The notes: a model not told the origin generated them from the letters alone. 64,000 nt of DNA from Chryseobacterium salipaludis (GCF_022968825.1 NZ_JALHKS010000002.1:62001-126000), one strand, 5' to 3'; numbered from the stretch's first letter, positions 16,824-25,634 are shown. A program made the numbers and translations.

Positions 16824-18244
16824 CGCCAGCCGCCACCCAAAGCGCGGTACAGCTCAATGCCCGCATCCAGTTTGGCGTATTCTGCATTGGAAATATTCAG
16901 TTCTGCATTCAGCTGGTTTACACTAGCATTGAGTACTTCCAGGTAATTGGCCAAACCATAGTTCACCAGTTCCTGAGAGTACTCCACGGATTTTTGGTAC
17001 GCTTCCATCTCTTTTCTTTTCACACCGATGTATTCATCCTGTGAATTGTAAATCTTCAGTGCATCCGAAACCTCGCGGCCGGCACGGGAAATGGCTTTTC
17101 TGAAATTAAGATAAGCAATTTCACGGTTGGCCTGACTTACTTCATACTGGGTGCGGATTTGCCTTTTATTTAAAATCGGTTGTGCCAGTCCTGCCACAAT
17201 ATTGGCAAAGAAAGCGTTCGCACTGAACAATTGATCAATGTCCGCTGCCGCCAGACCTGCACCACCGGTTAGTCTTAAGGTCGGGTAAAAATTTGCGCGG
17301 GCAGCATTGGTCAGTTCAAAGGCTGACATCAAGCGATACTCTGCTGCTTTCACATCGGGGCGGTTACTGAGCAGGTTGGCCGGATATCCTAATTTCAGGC
17401 TGACCGGAATTTGCTGCTGCGCAATGGTGGACCGCGGAATCGCATGCGCAGGCATATCCATCAGTACGCTCATGGCGTTCTCCACTAAAGCAATCTGTAC
17501 ATCAATATTAATAAGCATTGATTCTGCATTATAAACCAATGCTTCACTTTGCTGCACAGCAACTTCTGTTACGGTTCCGGCATCTTTCAATGCCTGGGTC
17601 GTTTCCAGGTTTTTACGGCGCAGCGCAATTGTTTCATTGATAATTCGCTTCTGGTCATCAAAGGTTAGCAGCTGATAGTATGACGAGGCCACCGCTGCAA
17701 CCAGGTCGCTTTTCACTGCCTGATGTGCCGCGACGGTTCCCAGGTAACTGGCCAATTGGGACTTTTCCTGTGCGCGCAGCTTGCCCCAGATATCGGCTTC
17801 CCAACTCATATTGGCGGACAGATCAAACTGGTCATTGTACTTGCGGGCAGATAAAAGTTTTCCTGCCTGCGTATTTAAAGACTGTGTCTGCAAGGTATAA
17901 TTAGGCCCGGCAGATAAAGTGGGAGCATAGGCTGCTTTGCTTTGTTTCAGATAGGCATCTGCCGCTGCGATATTCTGCAAGGCAATCCGCACATCCAGAT
18001 TATTTTCCAGCGCGGTGGAGATGTGCTGCTGAAGCAGCGGATCTGTAAAAATGTCACGCCAGGAAACAGCTGCCATACTCACCGAGTCCTGCGGAATCAT
18101 ATCGGTGCGGAACAACTTTTCATTAACTGAGTTTGCCGGGCGCACATATTTTTCACGCGTCATGCAGCTGGACAGCCAGAACAGCGACAACAACAGCAAC
18201 AGCGGAAATTTTATTTTCATATATTTTTTCATAAATACTAACAT
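16820..18244 (-). CDS. Efflux outer-membrane factor lipoprotein (NodT/OprM type)
   Basis: A 474-residue TolC-family channel, the last gene of the RND efflux operon. Lipoprotein signal: hydrophobic LLLLLSLFWLSSC with the lipidated Cys about residue 27. In-frame ATGs at residues 5 and 9 are also plausible starts. Two homologous OEP repeats are visible: an N-terminal half with LQQHISTALENNLDVRIALQ, and a C-terminal half with LSNRPDVKAAEYRL, the usual NodT signature. Long coiled-coil helices alternate with barrel strands. It forms the trimeric exit duct for the pump. The start lies 5 bases after the pump stop, suggesting coupled translation. The 3' end overlaps the convergent SpoU gene by four bases. 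Confidence 0.93.
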   Translation of the reverse strand: MLVFMKKYMKIKFPLLLLLSLFWLSSCMTREKYVRPANSVNEKLFRTDMIPQDSVSMAAVSWRDIFTDPLLQQHISTALENNLDVRIALQNIAAADAYLKQSKAAYAPTLSAGPNYTLQTQSLNTQAGKLLSARKYNDQFDLSANMSWEADIWGKLRAQEKSQLASYLGTVAAHQAVKSDLVAAVASSYYQLLTFDDQKRIINETIALRRKNLETTQALKDAGTVTEVAVQQSEALVYNAESMLINIDVQIALVENAMSVLMDMPAHAIPRSTIAQQQIPVSLKLGYPANLLSNRPDVKAAEYRLMSAFELTNAARANFYPTLRLTGGAGLAAADIDQLFSANAFFANIVAGLAQPILNKRQIRTQYEVSQANREIAYLNFRKAISRAGREVSDALKIYNSQDEYIGVKRKEMEAYQKSVEYSQELVNYGLANYLEVLNASVNQLNAELNISNAEYAKLDAGIELYRALGGGWR

Positions 18245-18249
18245 TACAA

Positions 18250-21200
18250 TTATTCTGAAAGATTAATTTCCTCTTCTTTAAGTGGTGAAATACGTTCCTG
18301 AATATGCTGGAAAATAACATACAAAACTGGAATAGCAATCAGCCCGAAGAACGTACCAATCAGCAATCCAGCGGCCGCACCGGTACCGATGGAACGGTTC
18401 CCGACCGAGCCGATACCGTTGGCAAAAACCAGCGGAATCATTCCGAAGATAAACGCAAACGAGGTCATCAGAATCGGACGCAGACGGGCTTTGGCTGCAT
18501 TAATGGCGGACATGGCAATACTCTCACCATGATGACGGCGCTGTACGGCAAACTCCACAATCAAAATCGCATTTTTCGCCAGCAAGCCAATCAGCATGAT
18601 AATGGCGATCTGGAAATAAATATTATTCTCCAAACCGAAAACCCGCTGCCCAAAGAACGCGCCGATTACCCCCAGCGGAAGCGACAGAATCACAGAGAAT
18701 GGCAACAAATAACTTTCATACTGGGCGGCCAGAATAAAGTACACAAACAGAAAACTCAGCAGAAACACCACATAGGTTTGTGAGCCTGCTTTCATTTCTT
18801 CCTTCGTGAGTCCCGTAAATTCCACGTCGTAATTCGCCGGCAGATTTTCCGCAGCTACTTCCTGTACGGCACGAATCGCGTCACCCGTAGAAAAGCCGGG
18901 ATTACTGGATCCGCTGATGGCTACCGAGGTAAACAGGTTATACCGTTCCAGTGATTGGGGACCAAAGGTTCGTTTTAAAGTCACAAACTGAGAGATGGGC
19001 GCCATCGCTCCGGTACCGGTTTTCACAAAGATAGAATTCAGGTTTTCCGGATTTCTTCTGCTCTCCGGCAGAGACTGGATCATCACGCGGAACTGTTTTC
19101 CGTACTTGGTGAAGTCTGAAGAATAGATTCCACCGATGTAGCCCTGCATGGTACTTAAAATGTTATTTAAAGAAACACCACTTTCTTTCGCGCGGGGCAC
19201 ATCCACGACCATTTCATACTGCGGATAATTGGTATTAAAGGAAGTGGATGCAAACTGAATTTCCGGCCGCTGCATCAAAGCACCCACAAACTGCTGTGTA
19301 ACGTTATTCAATTCCGTAATTTCTCCACCGGATTTGTCCAAAAGCACGGCAGAAAATCCGTCGCTGGTACCAAAGCCCGGCACACTTGGCGGCGAGAAGA
19401 AAATAATTTTCGCATCCGGATATTTAGACGCAAGACCAAATAAGCGGCCTGTGATTTCATCAATACTCTGACCTTCTGCTTTCCCGCGCTCATCAAATGG
19501 TTTCAGTTTCACGAACGCTTGCCCAACGTTAGACCCCTGACCGGACATAAATCCGCGGCTCGCCGTGAAGGTTACATTCAGCACGCCCGGAATCTTGCGG
19601 GCCTCTTTCTGCAAATCAGACAGCACATTATAGGTTCTTTCCATAGACGCGCCCGGCGGCAACTGCACATCGGTAAACAGAATCCCACGGTCTTCCTTGG
19701 GGATGAAACCGGTCGGCATGGTACTGCTTGCCCACCAGAAGGTTAAACCTCCGGCCACAAAAAGAAGGGCAGTTACCCACTTGTGTCGCAGCAAAAAGCC
19801 GAAAGACTGCCCATATTTGCGTGTAACGGCATTAAAACCGGTATTAAATTTCGTGAAGAACTTCTGCACAAAATTCATCTGTGCGTATTCCTTGGTATGG
19901 TGCGCCTGCGGTTTTAGGAACATGGCACACAAAACGGGACTCAGCGTTAAGGCGTTTACTGCCGAAATTAAAATCGCAATGATCAGCGTAATCCCGAACT
20001 GCTGGTAGAACACGCCAGTGGGCCCGGTCAGGAAAGTCACCGGAATAAACACGGCCGCCATCACCAGGGTAATTGAAATAATTGCACCGGTAATCTCATC
20101 CATCGCCTCCACCGTAGCTTTTTTGGCATCGGCGATGCCGCTTTCCATTTTAGCATGCACGGCCTCAACCACCACAATGGCATCATCCACCACAATCCCG
20201 ATGGCGAGCACCAGAGCAAAGAGCGTGAGCAGGTTAATGGAATACCCGAATAGATTCAGGAAGAAGAAGGTACCGACGATGGACACCGGCACGGCAATGG
20301 CCGGAATCAGCGTAGACCGGAAATCCTGCAGGAAGATAAATACCACCAGGAATACAAGCACGAAGGCTTCCAGAAGGGTTTTAATTACTTTGGAAATAGA
20401 GGCTTCCAGGAATTCATTGGTATCGAAGTTAATATTATAGCCGATTCCTTCCGGTAAGGTTTTTTCCGTTTCCTTGAGTTGTTTTTTAATTTCAGTAATA
20501 ATCTCCTGTGCATTGGAGCCCGGCGTCTGGAAAATCCCCATACTGATGGAGCGGTTTCCGTTGCTTTCCCCAATCCCGGCATACGACTGGGAATCCAGCT
20601 TAATTTCTGCCACATCTTTCAGGCGCAGATATTCTCCGTTTCCTAGAGCCCGCAGAATAATATTCTCAAACTCTTCTACTTCATTATATTTTCCTTTGTA
20701 GGTAATAATGTACTGAAAGGAACCACCGCTGTTTTCACCCAAGGCACCGGCGGCCGCCTCGCGCGACTGCTCATTGATGGCATTCGACACTTCGGAAGGT
20801 TCCAGACCATAGGCTGCCATCTTTGCGGGATCCAGCCAGATTCTCATCGAATAGTTTTTCCCGCCGAAGACCTGCGCATCGCCAACACCATTCACCCTTT
20901 TCAGCGCAGGAATAATATTAATATTCAGATAGTTCTGCAGCCACACTTCATCCAAGCTTGGGTTTGCCGTATAGAAACTGAGGAACATCAGCGCACTGGT
21001 CTGCTGTTTATTAACCTGTACACCGGAGCGGGTTACCTCGCTCGGCAGCAAAGGAATGGCACGCTGCACCTGATTCTGAACGGTTACCGCGGCAATATCC
21101 GGATCAATCCCCTGTTTGAAGAAAATCTGAATGGAAGCAGAGCCATTGTTCCCCGCGGATGAAGAAATATAATCCATTCCTTCCACCCCATTTACCTGTT

Positions 21201-21399
21201 CTTCAATCGGAATGATGACACTGTTCATCACCGTTTGTGCATTCGCTCCCGTATAATTTGCTGAAATCCGCACGGTTGGCGGCGCAATATCCGGATACTG
21301 CGTAACAGGCAGGGAAACGAGACCCAAAATTCCAAGGATAACGATCATAATCGAAATTACCGTGGACAGGACGGGCCTGTTGATAAATCTTTTAATCAT
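18250..21399 (-). CDS. RND efflux pump inner-membrane subunit (HAE1/AcrB type)
   Basis: A 1049-residue proton-driven pump of normal HAE1 length, with 12 membrane helices and two large periplasmic loops. It starts MIKRFINRPVLSTVISIMIV. The proton relay Asp pair is in AIGIVVDDAIVVVEAV, and helix 10 carries the conserved Lys (GLLAKNAILIVEFA). ATGMIPLVFA-type motifs and a Gly-rich final helix are present (SIGTGAAAGLLIGTFFGL). The length and the VDD pair favour drug or bile-type amphiphile efflux over heavy-metal pumps. It lies three bases downstream of the adaptor gene and just upstream of the channel gene, giving a complete tripartite system. The substrate is unknown. Confidence 0.96.
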   Translation of the reverse strand: MIKRFINRPVLSTVISIMIVILGILGLVSLPVTQYPDIAPPTVRISANYTGANAQTVMNSVIIPIEEQVNGVEGMDYISSSAGNNGSASIQIFFKQGIDPDIAAVTVQNQVQRAIPLLPSEVTRSGVQVNKQQTSALMFLSFYTANPSLDEVWLQNYLNINIIPALKRVNGVGDAQVFGGKNYSMRIWLDPAKMAAYGLEPSEVSNAINEQSREAAAGALGENSGGSFQYIITYKGKYNEVEEFENIILRALGNGEYLRLKDVAEIKLDSQSYAGIGESNGNRSISMGIFQTPGSNAQEIITEIKKQLKETEKTLPEGIGYNINFDTNEFLEASISKVIKTLLEAFVLVFLVVFIFLQDFRSTLIPAIAVPVSIVGTFFFLNLFGYSINLLTLFALVLAIGIVVDDAIVVVEAVHAKMESGIADAKKATVEAMDEITGAIISITLVMAAVFIPVTFLTGPTGVFYQQFGITLIIAILISAVNALTLSPVLCAMFLKPQAHHTKEYAQMNFVQKFFTKFNTGFNAVTRKYGQSFGFLLRHKWVTALLFVAGGLTFWWASSTMPTGFIPKEDRGILFTDVQLPPGASMERTYNVLSDLQKEARKIPGVLNVTFTASRGFMSGQGSNVGQAFVKLKPFDERGKAEGQSIDEITGRLFGLASKYPDAKIIFFSPPSVPGFGTSDGFSAVLLDKSGGEITELNNVTQQFVGALMQRPEIQFASTSFNTNYPQYEMVVDVPRAKESGVSLNNILSTMQGYIGGIYSSDFTKYGKQFRVMIQSLPESRRNPENLNSIFVKTGTGAMAPISQFVTLKRTFGPQSLERYNLFTSVAISGSSNPGFSTGDAIRAVQEVAAENLPANYDVEFTGLTKEEMKAGSQTYVVFLLSFLFVYFILAAQYESYLLPFSVILSLPLGVIGAFFGQRVFGLENNIYFQIAIIMLIGLLAKNAILIVEFAVQRRHHGESIAMSAINAAKARLRPILMTSFAFIFGMIPLVFANGIGSVGNRSIGTGAAAGLLIGTFFGLIAIPVLYVIFQHIQERISPLKEEEINLSE

Positions 21400-21402
21400 A
21401 AC

Positions 21403-22632
21403 TTAGAATATGGGTTTAATGGCATTAATCAAATCATCGAACTTCTTCGGCTGTGGTTTTACCGGTGTACCGGACTTTAATGTGCCCACACCTTCTGCCA
21501 CTACGACTTCTCCTTTGTCCAGGCCGTCTTTAACCACCACCATATTGCTCACGCGGTCCGTCACGGAGATTACGGCGCTTTTCGCGGTGTCCTGTTTTAC
21601 TTTATAAACGTACACAAGGCCCTGCTGTTCATAGGTGGCACTTTCCGGAATCACCAGAGCATTATCATACGCTATCGGGATGCGGATGGTTCCACTATTT
21701 CCGTTGCTCAGCATTTTTTCAGGATTCGGGAAAGACACCCGGAACTGAATACTGCCGGTGGAAGGATCAATCTGACCGGTTACAGCTTTAATATTGCCTT
21801 TGTGCTGATAAGGCTCTCCGTTGGCAAGCACCAGCTCCACAGCCGGCATATTCTTCAGCTTTTCGGGAACCGTGGCTCCTTTTGCTGTTTTCAGGAAATC
21901 CAGATATTCCTTTTCATTCATAGAAAAGTAAGCATATAACTCACTGGTATCGGAAACAGTGGTAATCGGCGTTGGGTCTGAAGGCCCCACCAGACTTCCG
22001 GTTCTGAAGTTGATTTTCCCGACAACACCGGAAATCGGCGCACGAATAATCGAGTAATTAATGTTTTCCTGTACCCCCTGGTAATTAGCCTGCGCCTGGG
22101 AAACGCCCGCAGCTGCCTGCTGTTTGGCTGCAATTGCCTGGCTCAGCTGTGCCTGTGCACGTGCCAGATTTGCCTGTGCCGTTTGCAACTGCACACTGCT
22201 GATAATATTTTTCTCTACCAGCGGACGTAATTTATCGACCTCTACCTGAGCGGCATTCACGGCAGATTGCGCTGCTTTCACATTGGCTTCCGCAGCGGAA
22301 ACACTGGAACGCGCGGCACCTACGCCGGCACGCGCTGCAGAAGCAGACTGATCGAGCGCGTTGGTTTCCAGGCGGAACAACGGCTGACCTTTCGATACAA
22401 ACTGCCCTTCATCCACCAAAACCTGGGTGATGTATCCCTGCATTTTTGCACGGACTCCGTTATTCACGCGGCCTTCAATGCTTGCCGGAAAGCTGGAATA
22501 CCCAGTAACGTTTCGGGTTTCCGCGGCGACCGTAGCGACTACTTTGGGCCCCATCGGTGGCCGTGATTCTTCTTTCTTGCAGGCGGTAACTGCCAAAGCA
22601 GACAGCGCCAGAATCATTAAGTTATTTTTCAT
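21403..22632 (-). CDS. RND efflux periplasmic adaptor (AcrA/MexA type)
   Basis: A 409-residue membrane fusion lipoprotein. The signal peptide ends at ALAVTAC (Cys about 18). The N-terminal beta-barrel and lipoyl half (RVNNGVRAKMQGYITQVLVDEG) is followed by a long Ala/Gln-rich coiled-coil hairpin at about 85-180. The second lipoyl half (INYSIIRAPISGVVGKINFR), a beta-barrel and a membrane-proximal domain ending in VVVAEGVGTLKSGTPVKP complete the family layout. It joins the pump to the outer-membrane channel. The gene sits between the regulator (30-base gap) and the pump (three-base gap), consistent with one leftward operon. Confidence 0.95.
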   Translation of the reverse strand: MKNNLMILALSALAVTACKKEESRPPMGPKVVATVAAETRNVTGYSSFPASIEGRVNNGVRAKMQGYITQVLVDEGQFVSKGQPLFRLETNALDQSASAARAGVGAARSSVSAAEANVKAAQSAVNAAQVEVDKLRPLVEKNIISSVQLQTAQANLARAQAQLSQAIAAKQQAAAGVSQAQANYQGVQENINYSIIRAPISGVVGKINFRTGSLVGPSDPTPITTVSDTSELYAYFSMNEKEYLDFLKTAKGATVPEKLKNMPAVELVLANGEPYQHKGNIKAVTGQIDPSTGSIQFRVSFPNPEKMLSNGNSGTIRIPIAYDNALVIPESATYEQQGLVYVYKVKQDTAKSAVISVTDRVSNMVVVKDGLDKGEVVVAEGVGTLKSGTPVKPQPKKFDDLINAIKPIF

Positions 22633-22662
22633 AGGTATATTTTATCCGATATCTGTTTTTAT

Positions 22663-23103
22663 TTAAGGTAATTTATCAATCGTTTCCTGCAGACTCTTTA
22701 TATTTTCGGTAAAGAATTCCCGGCAGATGTTGTGCTTTTCTTCCGGCGGCTGATCCTGTGCGGCAGCAATAACCCGCAGCTGGTCCATCAGGGAAAGTTC
22801 CTTTTTCATTCGTGCCAGAATCTCCTGAAACCTAATTTTCATGTAGTTTTGATTCACGACAAAAAAGCGCTTCCGCTCATCAATTTTATTAAAATCGCTG
22901 ATCAAATTCAGGTTCAGCAGTAAATTGACATTGGAGGAAACGGAACTTTTGCTCACGACAAAAACGTCCACAAATTCGTCGAATGCGACTCCCTTTCTGT
23001 TAAAATCAAAAATAAGATAGCCGTAAATCTTCGCTGCCAGCGGCGGCAGGTTAAAAGCTTCCCCGTAAAACTTCACCAGTTCCCGAAAAACTTCTTTATC
23101 CAT
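22663..23103 (-). CDS. GbsR/MarR-type transcriptional regulator of the efflux operon
   Basis: A 146-residue winged-helix protein. The helix-turn-helix is in AAKIYGYLIFDFNRKG to DVFVVSKSSVSSNVNLLLNL (about residues 22-65), followed by a wing with DERKRFFVV, and a helical C-terminal dimerisation half. The layout (FREL start, YGYLI, SSVSSNVN) is the GbsR-like branch of MarR regulators that often heads RND operons in flavobacteria. It is the first gene of the leftward operon. An inverted repeat at 23143-23164, about 40 bases upstream, is a candidate operator for autorepression. The inducer is unknown. Confidence 0.85.
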   Translation of the reverse strand: MDKEVFRELVKFYGEAFNLPPLAAKIYGYLIFDFNRKGVAFDEFVDVFVVSKSSVSSNVNLLLNLNLISDFNKIDERKRFFVVNQNYMKIRFQEILARMKKELSLMDQLRVIAAAQDQPPEEKHNICREFFTENIKSLQETIDKLP

Positions 23104-23142
23104 GATGACAAAAGGGTTATTTTAGGTTAATTCGCGAAAATA

Positions 23143-23164
23143 CGGTTTAGTTCTGAACAAACCG
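23143..23164. promoter_or_regulatory. Candidate operator upstream of the efflux regulator
   Basis: CGGTTT at 23143-23148 pairs with AAACCG at 23159-23164 across ten bases. Inside it GTTC-T-GAAC forms a second small palindrome. On the minus strand TCGGTTTG (one mismatch to TAnnTTTG) overlaps the right arm, so the repeat may cover the promoter. This is inference from position and symmetry only. Confidence 0.4.
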
Positions 23165-23268
23165 AACCAACCGTTCTTTTTTAGCATATATTAAGAAATT
23201 AATGGAGTGCAGCATCAAAAAAGTGATTATTAAAAGCCGGTAGCGCTTCCGGATGTGTAAATAATATT

Positions 23269-23276
23269 TAAATTTG
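23269..23276 (+). promoter_or_regulatory. TAnnTTTG promoter element placed for a leaderless SUI1 transcript
   Basis: TAAATTTG is a full consensus match and ends only four bases before the ATG at 23281. Transcription from this element would begin at or within a few bases of the start codon. Confidence 0.55.
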
Positions 23277-23280
23277 TTAG

Positions 23281-23604
23281 ATGGATTTACGTGACCAACT
23301 TAAAAATCTGTTTCCCGAACACGAAGAACAGGATTTCGAAATGCCCGAGGAAAAATTTGTGCAGCGGGAACCACTGGTGTGCAAATTCGAAAAGAAAGGC
23401 CGCAACGGAAAGCCGGTCACCATCATAGAAGGTTTTGAAGGCAGCGAGAACGATCTGAAAAAAATTTCGAAGAAGATTAAAACCACATTGGGAATCGGCG
23501 GCTCGGAGAAAGACGGCACCATCGTTATCCAAGGAAACAACCGCGATAAGGTCATGGAAATCCTGCATGAGATGGGCTACAAAACGAAAAGAGTCGGCGG
23601 CTGA
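23281..23604 (+). CDS. SUI1/YciH-type translation initiation factor
   Basis: A 107-residue protein with an N-terminal acidic tail and the SUI1 (eIF1-like) fold from about residue 30: LVCKFEKKGRNGKPVTIIEGF, LKKISKKIKTTLGIGG, IVIQGNNRDKVMEILHEMGY. Eukaryotic eIF1 guards start-codon selection; E. coli YciH affects initiation fidelity in vitro. A similar role is the best guess here. No longer start is available, because the strong promoter element lies immediately upstream. The phosphorylase gene follows after 40 bases and may be cotranscribed. Confidence 0.9.
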   Translation: MDLRDQLKNLFPEHEEQDFEMPEEKFVQREPLVCKFEKKGRNGKPVTIIEGFEGSENDLKKISKKIKTTLGIGGSEKDGTIVIQGNNRDKVMEILHEMGYKTKRVGG

Positions 23605-23644
23605 AACCATCTTTGTAATTTCAAATAAAAAATCCAACAATTAT

Positions 23645-24499
23645 ATGCTTAATAAGTTAGCTGCATCGGAACTGGTGCTGAATGATGATGGCAGTGTATA
23701 CCATCTCAACCTTTTACCGGAAGATATTGCCGGGAAAATCATGCTGGTGGGAGATCCTGACCGTGTGCCTAAGGTTTCCAAATTCTTCGATACGATTGAG
23801 GTTAAAAAAAATAAACGCGAGTTTTACACCCATACCGGAACGCTTCGTGGTGAAAGAATTACCGTAATGTCCACGGGGATTGGTACCGAAAATATCGATA
23901 TCGTAATGAATGAACTGGATGCGCTGGTGAACATTGATCTCGAGAAAAAAGAATTCCGGGAAAATCACACGTCACTGCAACTGTTCCGCATGGGAACCTG
24001 TGGCAGCGTGAATCCGGATATTGAAGTTGATCAGATGCTGGTTACCCAGAATGTAGTAGGACTGGACGGGTTGATGCATTTCTATTCAGACTATAAATTC
24101 GAAAACGAATTCTCCCGCAACTTTCTGGCCGGCTTCCCGTATGAACATATCAAGCCGATGCTGTACTTCTCAGACTGGTCCGAAGACAGCGCGGAATATT
24201 TTAAAGATGCGAAGTACCGCGGCAATACCGCTACCTTCCCGGGCTTCTATGCACCGCAAGGCCGTCAGCTGAGGCTTCGCGCGCTGGATGATCAGTTCCT
24301 GGAAAAACTCAATGACCTGGGCGTAACCAATTTCGAGATGGAAACTTCTGCCATTTACGGGCTATCCAAATTGCTGGGTCACAAGGCTATTACCGTAAAT
24401 GCGGTGATTGCCAACCGCCGCCGGGGTGAATTCTCTGCGGACCACCATGCTTCTGAAAAAAATATGATTGAGTGGGTACTGGAAAGACTTATTCCTTAA
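23645..24499 (+). CDS. Nucleoside phosphorylase (PNP/UDP family)
   Basis: A 284-residue cytoplasmic enzyme of the purine/uridine phosphorylase superfamily, which releases a free base and (deoxy)ribose-1-phosphate from nucleosides. I chose the ATG at 23645 (MLNKLAASELVLNDDGSVYH); an upstream in-frame start at 23567 would overlap the SUI1 gene. Motifs: MLVGDPDRVPKVSKFFD (phosphate loop), MSTGIGTENIDIVMNEL, FRMGTCGSV, and NFEMETSAIYGLSKLLGH with the ribose-binding Met-Glu. Uridine phosphorylase-like specificity is possible but not proven. Its terminator lies inside the 3' end of the convergent tag gene. Confidence 0.9.
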   Translation: MLNKLAASELVLNDDGSVYHLNLLPEDIAGKIMLVGDPDRVPKVSKFFDTIEVKKNKREFYTHTGTLRGERITVMSTGIGTENIDIVMNELDALVNIDLEKKEFRENHTSLQLFRMGTCGSVNPDIEVDQMLVTQNVVGLDGLMHFYSDYKFENEFSRNFLAGFPYEHIKPMLYFSDWSEDSAEYFKDAKYRGNTATFPGFYAPQGRQLRLRALDDQFLEKLNDLGVTNFEMETSAIYGLSKLLGHKAITVNAVIANRRRGEFSADHHASEKNMIEWVLERLIP

Positions 24500-24512
24500 T
24501 CCATTTTCCCCT

Positions 24513-25094
24513 TTATTTGCCGGCCTCAGCGCCGGCCTTTTTTTTACACGGGCAGTTTACCAAATGATCATCAACCATTCCGATGGCCTGCATGAAGGCA
24601 TACATAATCGTAGTGCCCACAAAGGTAAAGCCGCGTTTTTTCAGATCTTTGGAAAGGCGGTCCGAGATTTCCGTGGAAGCAGGAACCTCGGCCATGCTCC
24701 GGTGAATATTCACGAGGGTTTTGCCGTCCACAAAAGCCCAGATATATTTACTGAAGGAACCAAACTCATCCTGAATGCGCAGGAACTGTTGCGCATTGCG
24801 AATTGCTGCTTTGATTTTCAGCCGGTTGCGGATGATTCCTTCATTCTCCATGAGTTCTCCTACTTTTGTTTCCTCATAGCCGGCGACTTTTTGACAGTCA
24901 AAATCATCAAACGCGCGGCGGAAGTTTTCGCGTTTTTTCAGAATAGTATGCCAGGAAAGTCCTGCCTGAAAACTCTCAAGCAGCAGGAATTCGAAAAGCT
25001 TTCGGTCATCGTGTACCGGCCTGCCCCATTCCTCGTCGTGGTATCTCCGGTACAATTCATCCTTCTCTGCCCACGGGCACCGTTCTGGTTTCAT
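24513..25094 (-). CDS. tag: DNA-3-methyladenine glycosylase I
   Basis: A 193-residue base-excision repair enzyme that removes 3-methyladenine. Signature pieces: CPWAEKDELYRRYHDEEWG at the N-terminus (first zinc Cys and His), LFEFLLLESFQAGLSWHTIL (helix-hairpin-helix region with catalytic Glu), FSKYIWAFVDGK, KRGFTFVGTTIMYAFMQAIG, and VDDHLVNCPC supplying the last zinc His and Cys. The C-terminal tail KKKAGAEAGK is encoded by the terminator hairpin and T-run of the convergent phosphorylase gene, so it may be non-functional sequence. Single gene. Confidence 0.94.
   Translation of the reverse strand: MKPERCPWAEKDELYRRYHDEEWGRPVHDDRKLFEFLLLESFQAGLSWHTILKKRENFRRAFDDFDCQKVAGYEETKVGELMENEGIIRNRLKIKAAIRNAQQFLRIQDEFGSFSKYIWAFVDGKTLVNIHRSMAEVPASTEISDRLSKDLKKRGFTFVGTTIMYAFMQAIGMVDDHLVNCPCKKKAGAEAGK
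24519..24545 (+). terminator. Terminator of the phosphorylase gene, inside the tag coding sequence
   Basis: GCCGGC at 24519-24524 and GCCGGC at 24531-24536 pair around CTCAGC and are followed by C and eight T. The hairpin starts 20 bases after the phosphorylase stop and is read in reverse as the last ten codons of tag. Confidence 0.8.
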
Positions 25095-25278
25095 TTTAAA
25101 AATTTTTAATTCAATCTAAAATTACGTTTTTGCATGGTCTTAATAATACTTCCAACTCTTTTTATAAATATAAATTAATACACTTTTAAATATATTTTAA
25201 CAACTTATTAAGATTTTAAGGAATGATCCTTGCAACTTTACTGTTACCAAATCATTCATTAAATAAATTTATAACATT

Positions 25279-25578
25279 ATGGACAGACAAGATTATAACG
25301 ACGCGGAACATACAGTGAACAAAGCAAAATGGACAGTAAACGATTACGCAGACCGCGCTAAAGATTATATCCGCGATGAAAAACGCAAAAATGCTACGCC
25401 AACTCATGAGGGCTGGATGGAGCGTGCGAAAGAAAACATCGGGGATGCCTGGGAAGATACGAAAGATGCTGTATCCAGCGCCTGGGAAAAAACCAAAGAT
25501 ATGGCTGATGAAGCCTGGGAAGATACAAAAGACGCTGCTGAAGACGGAAAAGCTGAAATGAGAAAAGCGACAAATTAA
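25279..25578 (+). CDS. Small amphipathic, highly charged stress-like protein (LEA/CsbD/YtxH-like)
   Basis: A 99-residue cytoplasmic-looking protein with no signal peptide or membrane helix. It is almost entirely charged plus Ala and Trp, with a repeated 11-residue-like unit: GDAWEDTKDAVSSAWEKTKD, ADEAWEDTKDAAED. Such repeats form amphipathic helices, as in LEA-like and CsbD-type stress proteins. I do not recognise a named family. It is preceded by about 180 bases of AT-rich sequence, which lacks a perfect TAnnTTTG (TAAATTTA is one mismatch off), and is followed by a terminator, so it is a single-gene unit. The smaller protein at 31582 has a similar character. Confidence 0.75.
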   Translation: MDRQDYNDAEHTVNKAKWTVNDYADRAKDYIRDEKRKNATPTHEGWMERAKENIGDAWEDTKDAVSSAWEKTKDMADEAWEDTKDAAEDGKAEMRKATN

Positions 25579-25600
25579 TACCCACACCCTATTAACACGG

Positions 25601-25634
25601 AAGAACTGCCTGAACACGGGCAGTTCTTTTTTTG
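25601..25634 (+). terminator. Terminator after the small charged protein gene
   Basis: AAGAACTGCC pairs with GGCAGTTCTT across eight bases and is followed by a T-run. Confidence 0.82.

Noticed and set aside
24468-25109. Plus-strand open frame of 213 codons covering tag
   Set aside because: It runs opposite the whole Tag gene, whose catalytic and zinc motifs are intact. The overlapping frame has no family features.
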